From positions 1 through 30,906 of the forward strand of contig JAISZF010000061.1 of assembly GCA_031269415.1 (NCBI GenBank): a stretch of DNA of 30,906 nt, given 5' to 3'. Positions 1-6,598 of the stretch are shown here, one piece after another. Under the pieces are notes generated by a model, which was given only the letters and a program-made list of their open reading frames with translations, ran no database searches and had not been told where the DNA came from. This DNA is from Clostridiales bacterium. GTDB taxonomy: Bacteria; Bacillota; Clostridia; Lachnospirales; WQUN01. A program made the translations under genes and the position numbers. The first letter of the stretch is position 1; every line of letters starts with the position of its first letter.

Positions 1-171
1 GATTTCAAGCTTGTACCCTCCCCGTACTTCACCTGCCATTATTATAGCAGATTCTGGAGAAAATACAAGCTTTATTAAAAAATATAATATAATTATTATG
101 GTTATAATGCTTTTATGCAACATATACTCTATCTGATATTGGCAGTACCACCGGGTATGTGATATACTTAA

Positions 172-426
172 GAAGACTTCGTCGGCAGGGCGGAGAGCGG
201 CGGCAAAGCGATGCTCTCGTGGTGGTCGCGCGAACCATACGGCTACGCCGTCATCTACAGAAGCGACAGCGCGGGAGGCCAATTCTCGCGGCTCGCCGCG
301 ATGCGTTCGGCGCCCTTCCTCGACACGGGTCTGACGGCGGGCAGGACTTATTATTACAAGATCCAGCTCGTCTCCGGGTTACACCCGGGCGAGCTTTCAT
401 CCGCGCTGGCGGTTACCGCGTATTGA
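172..426 (+). pseudogene. Fibronectin type III domain fragment, orphan C-terminal remnant
   Basis: The frame is open from 172 to the stop at 424-426. It reads like the strands of one fibronectin type III domain: GGKAMLSWW, then YGYAVIYRSDSAGG, then PFLDTGLTAGRTYYYKIQLV, then a final SSALAVTAY. The DTGL.AG..YYYK block is typical of FnIII modules in secreted proteins of Clostridia. In-frame stops lie just upstream (169-171), no ribosome binding site precedes the internal ATG at 211, and the preceding 150 bases are AT-rich and non-coding. I infer it is the severed last domain of a larger extracellular protein. A small stand-alone protein starting at 211 is possible but unlikely. Confidence 0.55.
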
Positions 427-463
427 CACTTAACGCTGTATGAAAAAATATCTGTGGTTTAAG

Positions 464-500
464 AAAAAAGGCGGCTTTGTTAATGTGAAGCCGCCTTTTT
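464..500. terminator. Intrinsic terminator, likely bidirectional
   Basis: GGCGGCTT (470-477) pairs with AAGCCGCC (488-495). It is preceded by a run of six A and followed by five T, so it can work in both directions. It separates the FnIII remnant from the hicAB promoter. Confidence 0.8.
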
Positions 501-538
501 CACGCCATAACCATCATTCACACGTAACCAAATATCGG

Positions 539-567
539 TTGCGGTTTCTATTTGACTGATATATAAT
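539..567 (+). promoter_or_regulatory. Putative hicAB promoter
   Basis: A perfect -10 box TATAAT lies at 562-567, with a weak -35 TTGCGG at 539-544 and 17 bp spacing. The start codon of hicA is about 20 nt downstream. A short inverted repeat AACC-N7-GGTT (527-540) overlaps the -35 and could be an operator for the HicB RHH domain; this last point is inference. Confidence 0.5.
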
Positions 568-586
568 ATGTTCAGGCGGTGATGGA

Positions 587-838
587 ATGAGCCAAATAGA
601 TAAATTGATTGCCCGTTTGAAATCAAAGCCGAAGGATTTTACTTTTGACGAAGCGAAAGCATTGCTTGAATCATTTGGCTATGTAATGTCAGTTTCGGGA
701 AAAACGAGCGGTTCTCGCGTTTGTCTTGTCAGAAATAAAAAAGTGTTCCGTATGCACAAGCCGCATCCAAGGAAGGAGCTTCTCGCGTATCAAATCAGGG
801 AATTGATTGACGAACTGAAACAGGAGGGTTTGTTGTGA
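587..838 (+). CDS. hicA: HicA-family mRNA interferase toxin of a HicAB type II toxin-antitoxin pair
   Basis: This 83-residue protein has the size and layout of HicA toxins, which have a double-stranded-RNA-binding-like fold and cleave mRNA. Visible features are an N-terminal helix (residues 1-30), a strand pair around GKTSGSRVCLVRN (39-51), a HKPHPRKEL turn (57-65) and a C-terminal helix ending IDELKQEGLL. The gene lies directly upstream of a HicB-type gene, with the stop codon overlapping that start, which is the usual toxin-first order. Classical HicA has a catalytic His in a GSH motif; here the same place reads TSGSRV, so the His is missing, though HKPHP supplies other histidines. The start is ATG 587, preceded by a weak GGCGGTGATGG ribosome site and the TATAAT promoter. 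The family call is solid; toxicity is inferred. Confidence 0.8.
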   Translation: MSQIDKLIARLKSKPKDFTFDEAKALLESFGYVMSVSGKTSGSRVCLVRNKKVFRMHKPHPRKELLAYQIRELIDELKQEGLL

Positions 839-1167
839 AAAACACCATGAGCTACAAAGGGTATTTTGGCAGCGTCGAATTTTCCGATGAAGATAATGTA
901 TTTTTTGGCAGGATAATCGGCATTAACGACCGTATCACATTTGAAGGCAGCGATGTTAAGTCCTTACGCGGCGATTTTGAAAACGCGGTAGATGAATACC
1001 TCGAAACTTGCTCACAACTAGGCAAAGAACCTGATAAAACGTATAAAGGCACATTCAACGTGCGCATTGACCCGTCGCTGCACAGACAGCTTGCGGTCTT
1101 TTCGGCGACAAACGGAAAAACTCTTAACGCCACTGTCGAGGATGCCATACGAAATTACGTAGGGTGA
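835..1167 (+). CDS. hicB: HicB-family antitoxin with C-terminal ribbon-helix-helix domain
   Basis: This 110-residue protein has the two-part HicB layout. The N-terminal partial RNase H-like fold (about 5-75) reads YKGYFGSVEFSDEDNVFFGR..GI and ends in the helix DFENAVDEYLETC. The C-terminal Arc/MetJ-like DNA-binding segment (about 80-108) reads FNVRIDPSLHRQLAVFS, then TLNATVEDAIRNYV. Known role of the family: it neutralises HicA and represses the operon through the RHH domain. I chose the GTG start at 835, which overlaps the hicA stop codon, because AGGAGG at 823-828 is spaced 6 nt from it; the ATG at 847 lies too far away. The overlap implies translational coupling with the toxin. Confidence 0.85.
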   Translation: MKNTMSYKGYFGSVEFSDEDNVFFGRIIGINDRITFEGSDVKSLRGDFENAVDEYLETCSQLGKEPDKTYKGTFNVRIDPSLHRQLAVFSATNGKTLNATVEDAIRNYVG

Positions 1168-1346
1168 TCCTTTTGAGTTTTAACGCCAATCGCTATGGCA
1201 TTTTTTTGAATCCTTATGGTATTTATTCGAATTTTCTCATTCAGTAGGCGCGGAACTTTAAACGCTTCGGCAGTATTAACCAAAAGGCCGGCGAACAAAA
1301 AATCACCGACCTTTTGCGTCCATGCCGCAACGCGCCAATCTCCCGA

Positions 1347-1380
1347 TTGCATTTGAAAACAAAATTATATAAAATAGGAT
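1347..1380 (+). promoter_or_regulatory. Putative promoter of the cls-ppx-ppk operon
   Basis: TTGCAT (1347-1352) and TAAAAT (1370-1375) are spaced by 17 bp. An overlapping alternative is TTGAAA (1353-1358) with TAGGAT (1375-1380), spaced by 16 bp. Either would give a leader of about 30 nt before the TTG start of the first gene. Confidence 0.5.
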
Positions 1381-1416
1381 AGTCGAAACAACGCGGCAAG
1401 CCGGGAGGCGTTTATA

Positions 1417-2901
1417 TTGCGGGAAGTAACTATTATATTAACGGAACTCTTAAAACAACTGCCATCCATCGGAATGGTGTTGAATATTATCTTTGGGATT
1501 ATTGTCGTGTTTTATGAACGCCGCAACCCGGTTGTGACATGGGCCTGGCTTATGGTTATCACGCTTATCCCCTATCTGGGATTTGTCATCTATCTGCTGA
1601 TCGGGCTGGACAGCCGCAAGTACCGCGTGTTCGCGGCTAAGGCTAAAAAGGACGAGGATATCTATGACGAGTTTCTAAAAGCGGACGGCAATAAATTTCT
1701 CCAGGAACAGGCCGACGTTATCAGCCGTAGAAATATACTTAACGTACCCGGCGTGGAGTATCTGAACGACATGATCTACCTGAACTTCTTCTCCGGCAAC
1801 GGCGCTTACACGGATAATAATTTTGTTAAGCTGTTCTGTGACGGCGTTTCCAAGATAGACGAAATGCTGAAGGATATCCGCCAAGCCAAGCGTTTTATCC
1901 ATTTGGAGTATTATATCGTGCGCAACGATGAAACGGGCAAGCGCCTTATCGCCGCGCTCGCGGAGAAAGCCGCGCAAGGGGTGGACGTCCGTTTCCTGGC
2001 GGATGGCATGGGATGTGTCTTTACTCCGCGCAGACTGTTTAAGCCGCTGATAAAAGCCAACGGTCAGGTATCCTATTTCCTGCCTCCGCATTTTGTCCGG
2101 ATTAACTTTCGGAATCACAGAAAGATCTGCGTCATAGACGGCTCCATAGGATACATAGGCGGTTTGAATATCGGAAATGAATATTTGGGGCTTGTAAAAC
2201 GCTTCGGATTCTGGAGGGACACCCATCTGAAGCTGAAAGGCGACGCGGTTAAGCAGCTTGAGCTGCGTTTCCTGATGGACTGGAATTTCTGCTCGCCCGA
2301 TTACATCAAGTTATCCGACGGTTTTTTCCCAAAAGTCAGGTCTTCCGGCGGCGGCGTAAGCATGCAGATCGTTTCCAGCGGGCCGGACACGGCTCAGCAT
2401 AATATCCTTAACGCCTATATTAAGATGATCAGCGAGGCGAATAACACAATTTATATCCAAAGCCCGTATTTTGTGCCTGATTCCAGTATATTCGACGCTC
2501 TGCGCATCGCCGCGCTGTCCGGCATAGACGTGAGGATAATGATACCCAGCAAGCCCGATCATCCGTTTGTGTACTGGGCCAGCCTGTCTTACCTCGGGGA
2601 ATTAGTGGAACTGGGCGCTAAATGCTATAAATATGAGAAGGGATTTGTTCACAGCAAGATCATTATGATAGACTCACTAGTCAGCTCCGTGGGCACAGCA
2701 AATATGGATATCCGCAGCTTTAAGCTGAATTTTGAGTGTAACGCGTTTATATACGACCAGGCTGTCACAAAGCGGCTCGAAGAACAGTTCGTACGTGATA
2801 TTGACGACAGCTCCAGGATAGAATATGAATGGTATGTGAAGCGCGGTAATTTAACAAAAGTACGGGAATCAGTTTCGCGTCTTCTGTCGCCGCTGTTATA
2901 G
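1417..2901 (+). CDS. cls: Cardiolipin synthase, PLD superfamily
   Basis: The 494-residue protein matches bacterial cardiolipin synthases, which join two phosphatidylglycerol molecules into cardiolipin at the membrane and release glycerol. Two hydrophobic segments lie at the N-terminus (about 15-33 and 41-63), followed by a basic/charged linker. Two phospholipase D catalytic motifs are complete: HRKICVID (H234, K236, D241) followed by YIGGLNIGNEYLG, and HSKIIMID (H412, K414, D419) followed by SSVGTANMDIRSF. The length is normal for the family. The start is TTG 1417, supported by GGGAGG at 1403-1408 with 8-nt spacing. It is first in an operon with ppx and ppk; the next gene starts 9 nt after its stop, behind a strong AGGAGG. 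The enzyme call is firm; the reason it is coupled to polyphosphate genes is inference. Confidence 0.93.
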   Translation: MREVTIILTELLKQLPSIGMVLNIIFGIIVVFYERRNPVVTWAWLMVITLIPYLGFVIYLLIGLDSRKYRVFAAKAKKDEDIYDEFLKADGNKFLQEQADVISRRNILNVPGVEYLNDMIYLNFFSGNGAYTDNNFVKLFCDGVSKIDEMLKDIRQAKRFIHLEYYIVRNDETGKRLIAALAEKAAQGVDVRFLADGMGCVFTPRRLFKPLIKANGQVSYFLPPHFVRINFRNHRKICVIDGSIGYIGGLNIGNEYLGLVKRFGFWRDTHLKLKGDAVKQLELRFLMDWNFCSPDYIKLSDGFFPKVRSSGGGVSMQIVSSGPDTAQHNILNAYIKMISEANNTIYIQSPYFVPDSSIFDALRIAALSGIDVRIMIPSKPDHPFVYWASLSYLGELVELGAKCYKYEKGFVHSKIIMIDSLVSSVGTANMDIRSFKLNFECNAFIYDQAVTKRLEEQFVRDIDDSSRIEYEWYVKRGNLTKVRESVSRLLSPLL

Positions 2902-2910
2902 GAGGAAATC

Positions 2911-4449
2911 ATGCCGAAGAAAGAAAGAATAGAGCTGGCGGCTGTAATCGACATAGGCTCCAGCGAGCTGCGCCTGAAATCCGCGCAGTTTTCCAAAACA
3001 CGCATAAAGTACCTAGAAAGCCTGATATATCCGCTGGCGCTGGGTCGCGATACGTTCAACACAGGGAAGATCGGATTCGACAAAGTGGATAAAGCCTGCG
3101 AGATTATCCGGAATTTTATGATGATTATCCACGAATACGGCATTACTAATATCCGAGTGGTGGCGACGACCGCTGTAAGGGAAGCTACCAACACGGATTA
3201 CTTCCTGGATCAGGTTAAGATAAAGACCGGCCTGAATATCATCGTTATGGACGACATGGAGGAAAAGCTGTATATATATAAACTCCTGACCAGGCTGCTT
3301 AAGGACGATGTGAAGAATTCAGCGTTAATGGTGCATATCGGTTCCGGCAACATCGGTTTGTCCGCGATGGAAAGCGGCCGGATACAGTTTACGCAAAATA
3401 TCAAGGTAGGGTCTTTGCGCATAAGCGAGCTGTTCGGCGATATTCAGGAGTATTCAAGCGAATTCTATGTTGTGCTGGAAGAATACCTGCATAGTTTCAC
3501 TGATATGCTGGAAACGGTTATTCCAGAGAACAACAAGCATTTTGTCGTTTCCGGAACGGAGATAACCGGTGCTTCCGAGTTGATCGGCGCATCAAAAAAG
3601 GGCGTATTCCATATGATCCCCAAGGATAAATTCCTGGAATTCTATCAGGAGATCAAGCTGAAAACCACGGAACGCGCCGCTGAGGATTACCGCATCTCCG
3701 CGGAAAAGGCCGAGGTGCTTTTCCCCGCCATGTGTATATTCCATAATCTGCTGCGGTTTACGCAGGCTGAAAAGATCATCGCCTCGGAAGTCACGCTGAG
3801 CGACGCAATATTGTACGAGATGCTGTGCCCTCAGGAATTCGCCGCCATAAATAAGGATTTCGGCAAAAACACCCTTCTTTCCGCCATGGCTCTGGCAAAA
3901 AAGTGCGACGCCATGGAATCGCATTACAAACAGGTGGAGAATTTTGCCGTCAAGATATTCGATAAAATGAAAAAATTGCATGGTTTGGGTCCAAGGGAAA
4001 AGTTGCTGCTTCAGACCGCCGCGATTCTGCACGACATAGGGAAGTTTATTAATCTAAGTCATCATTACAGGCATTCATATGATATGATAACAGGATCGGA
4101 CATCACCGGGCTGAATCAGCTTGAAACGGAGATCGTCGCGAACCTCGCCATGTATCACGCGCACCGCGCGCCCGGCCCGCTGGATAACAACTACACAAAG
4201 CTTGATCTCTCCACCAGGGTGCTGGTATCAAAGCTTACGGCTATCCTGCGGATCGCGGATGCGCTGGATCGCGGCCATACCCAGAAGTTCAGCGAAATAG
4301 ACGTAAGGATAACGGACGAGGAATTGATGGTAATCATCTCCACGAATGAAAATATAGATCTGGAGCAGTGGTCGTTTAAAGACAAGGGGGCTTTCTTTGA
4401 GGAGGTTTTTGGGATTAAGGCCGTGATCAGGCAGAAGAAGGTGATGTGA
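2911..4449 (+). CDS. ppx: Divergent Ppx/GppA-type protein with C-terminal HD domain
   Basis: The 512-residue protein has the Ppx/GppA fold (ASKHA superfamily; family members hydrolyse polyphosphate or pppGpp) at about 10-300 and an HD domain at about 340-480 with LHDIGK (H374, D375). The first phosphate loop is present as IDIGSSELRL (D14). The glutamate pair aligned with the catalytic Glu is present in MDDMEEKLY (E117, E118). The second loop, normally D-x-GGGSxE, reads VHIGSGNIG (141-149): the Asp is His, the glycine triplet is broken and the Glu is Gly. Exopolyphosphatase activity is therefore uncertain. It sits between cls and ppk, with AGGAGG 6 nt before the ATG, and its stop overlaps the ppk start, so it is clearly tied to polyphosphate metabolism. 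The symbol follows family and context. Confidence 0.82.
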   Translation: MPKKERIELAAVIDIGSSELRLKSAQFSKTRIKYLESLIYPLALGRDTFNTGKIGFDKVDKACEIIRNFMMIIHEYGITNIRVVATTAVREATNTDYFLDQVKIKTGLNIIVMDDMEEKLYIYKLLTRLLKDDVKNSALMVHIGSGNIGLSAMESGRIQFTQNIKVGSLRISELFGDIQEYSSEFYVVLEEYLHSFTDMLETVIPENNKHFVVSGTEITGASELIGASKKGVFHMIPKDKFLEFYQEIKLKTTERAAEDYRISAEKAEVLFPAMCIFHNLLRFTQAEKIIASEVTLSDAILYEMLCPQEFAAINKDFGKNTLLSAMALAKKCDAMESHYKQVENFAVKIFDKMKKLHGLGPREKLLLQTAAILHDIGKFINLSHHYRHSYDMITGSDITGLNQLETEIVANLAMYHAHRAPGPLDNNYTKLDLSTRVLVSKLTAILRIADALDRGHTQKFSEIDVRITDEELMVIISTNENIDLEQWSFKDKGAFFEEVFGIKAVIRQKKVM

Positions 4450-6557
4450 TGGATCTCTCCAATCCAAATTTCTATTTCAATCGTGAACTGTCGTGGCTGG
4501 AATTCAATGACCGCGTATTAGAGGAAGCGCAGGATAAAACCAATCTTCTTATGGAACGGTTAAAATTTCTGGCGATAACAGCTTCCAACCTGGATGAGTT
4601 TTTCATGGTGCGCGTATCGAACCTTTGGGATCAGGACGGGGATTTCGTGTCGGAAGGGGAGCCTACCGCTCTGACACCTCTCCAGCAATTGCGCCTGATC
4701 AGTGTGAAAACCCATGAAATGGTTAACCGTCAGTATAGCTGCCTCAACCGATCTATCTTACCCGCCTTGGAGCGCGAGGGCGTAAGTTTTTTAGAATACT
4801 CCGAGCTGAACGATCGTCAGCGCGATATGGCTGATCGTTACTTTAAGAGTACAATCTACCCTATTCTGACGCCTATGGCCATTGACAGCAGCCGCCCGTT
4901 TCCCCTGTTGAACAACCGCACGATAAATATTATTATCGAACTTTCGGAGCGTGATAAAAACAGCAGCAGTACAGCCGTGCTGCAAATACCCACCGTTGTG
5001 TCCAGAATAATAAGCCTGCCTTCCGACAGCGTCAAGCAGCAGTATATTATACTGGAGGATCTGATTATCCAGCATATAAACGCCATGTTTGAAGGCTATG
5101 AGGTTCAAAGCGCGTCTCTTTTCCGAATAACGCGCAATTCGGATCTCTCGATAGACGAGGAAGACACCGAGGATCTGCTGGGCGAGATGGAGAAATCCAT
5201 AAAGCGCAGGAGGTGGGGCGCGCCGGTCAGGTTGGAACTGGAGAAGAGTATGAGCCGCTCTTCACGGGAATTCCTTGAGGAAACGCTTGAATTGGATGCC
5301 GAGGATATATATGAAGTGACCGGTCCTTTGGATTTGACCGTTTGGATGGCTTTTTCCGGTATGTTGCGCAATGATAACCTGCGAAATGCTCCCCTGCCCC
5401 CGCAGCCCAATGTGGATTTTTTAGGACGAGACGATCTATTCGATGTGATCCGCGAAAAGGATATCCTGGTTCATCATCCGTACGAATCGTTCGATTGCGT
5501 GGTCAACTTCGTGAGGGAAGCCGCCTCCGATCCCAACGTGCTGGCTATAAAGCAGACGCTGTACAGGGTTTCCGGCAATTCCCCGATTGTAAACGCTTTG
5601 ATTCAGGCGGCGGAAAACGGGAAACAGGTAACTGTGTTAGTGGAACTCAAAGCGCGATTTGACGAGGAAAATAATATCATATGGGCCAAGAAGCTGGAAA
5701 AATCGGGCTGCCATGTGGTTTACGGCCTGATGGGGCTGAAGATTCACTGCAAGATCTGCCTGGTTGTCCGCAGGGAAGACGACGGCATACGGCGTTACAT
5801 CCATCTGGGCACCGGTAACTACAATGACTCAACCGCTAAGATATATACGGATCTGGGTTTTTTCACCTGCAAGGAAACGTTCGGCTCGGATGTTTCTAAG
5901 CTCTTCAACACGCTGACCGGCTTTTCCACCGCGTCCGGCTGGAACAAGCTGGCTGTGGCGCCGCTTACTCTGCGCGATATGTTCTTAAAGTATATAAATC
6001 AGGAAACAAAGAACGCCAACGAGGGTAAAGACGCCTGCATTCTCGCGAAGCTCAACTCATTGGTGGACGAGGAGATCATTCAGGCGCTGTACCGGGCCTC
6101 CATGGCCGGCGTGCGCGTACGCTTGATAGTGCGCGGAGTATGCTGCCTTAAAAGCGGTATCGAGGGCGTAAGCGACAATATTTCGGTAATGAGCATTGTG
6201 GATCGTTTCTTGGAACACAGTCGTATCTATTATTTTGAAAATACCGGTAACCCCAAGCTGTTCCTGTCCAGCGCGGACTGGATGCCGAGGAACCTGAACC
6301 GTCGCGTGGAAGTGGCTTTCCCCATAGAGGACACGAACCTGAAAGAGCAATTGGTTGATATCTTGGAAACGAGCATGTCCGATACTGTTAAGCTGCGCAT
6401 TCAGCGACTCGACGGTTCATATGAGCGTGTCGACCGCCGGGGCAAGGATCATATACAGTCGCAGCTCCGATTCTACCACCAGGCGGTGGAACGCGTGAGG
6501 GAATACCGCGAAAACGCACAGAGCAAGGTATTTGAGCCGATACTTCACGGGGAATAA
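4449..6557 (+). CDS. ppk1: Polyphosphate kinase 1
   Basis: The 702-residue protein is PPK1, which reversibly polymerises ATP gamma-phosphate into polyphosphate. The N-terminal domain opens with FNRELSWLEFNDRVLEEA and then ASNLDEFFMVRV. The two C-terminal PLD-like catalytic domains contain the autophosphorylated histidine in GLMGLKIHCKICLV (H433), the IHLGTGNYN motif, and the second conserved histidine in FLEHSRIYYFEN (H590), matching the spacing of the E. coli pair H435/H592. Length is normal. I chose ATG 4449, whose A is the last base of the ppx stop TGA, because AAGGTG at 4438-4443 is well spaced for it; GTG 4446 would leave only 2 nt. This is the last gene of the operon and is followed immediately by a strong terminator. 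Confidence 0.96.
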   Translation: MDLSNPNFYFNRELSWLEFNDRVLEEAQDKTNLLMERLKFLAITASNLDEFFMVRVSNLWDQDGDFVSEGEPTALTPLQQLRLISVKTHEMVNRQYSCLNRSILPALEREGVSFLEYSELNDRQRDMADRYFKSTIYPILTPMAIDSSRPFPLLNNRTINIIIELSERDKNSSSTAVLQIPTVVSRIISLPSDSVKQQYIILEDLIIQHINAMFEGYEVQSASLFRITRNSDLSIDEEDTEDLLGEMEKSIKRRRWGAPVRLELEKSMSRSSREFLEETLELDAEDIYEVTGPLDLTVWMAFSGMLRNDNLRNAPLPPQPNVDFLGRDDLFDVIREKDILVHHPYESFDCVVNFVREAASDPNVLAIKQTLYRVSGNSPIVNALIQAAENGKQVTVLVELKARFDEENNIIWAKKLEKSGCHVVYGLMGLKIHCKICLVVRREDDGIRRYIHLGTGNYNDSTAKIYTDLGFFTCKETFGSDVSKLFNTLTGFSTASGWNKLAVAPLTLRDMFLKYINQETKNANEGKDACILAKLNSLVDEEIIQALYRASMAGVRVRLIVRGVCCLKSGIEGVSDNISVMSIVDRFLEHSRIYYFENTGNPKLFLSSADWMPRNLNRRVEVAFPIEDTNLKEQLVDILETSMSDTVKLRIQRLDGSYERVDRRGKDHIQSQLRFYHQAVERVREYRENAQSKVFEPILHGE

Positions 6558-6598
6558 AGCAAAAATCCCCTGGGTGCGTTTCCCAGGGGATTTTTGCT
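6558..6598. terminator. Bidirectional intrinsic terminator, 17-bp perfect stem
   Basis: Positions 6558-6574 pair perfectly with 6582-6598 around a 7-nt loop. The stem core is TCCCCTGGG/CCCAGGGGA, flanked by A5 and T5. It lies between the convergent ppk1 and zinc-ribbon/propeller genes and serves both. Confidence 0.93.

Noticed and set aside
1281..1316. Imperfect inverted repeat CAAAAGGCCGGCG / CACCGACCTTTTG
   Set aside because: A stem of 13 bp with two mismatches and no T run on either side. Too weak to call a terminator or operator.
1155..1352. 65-residue minus-strand ORF between hicB and cls
   Set aside because: No ribosome site, no recognisable family, and it overlaps the end of hicB and the cls promoter.
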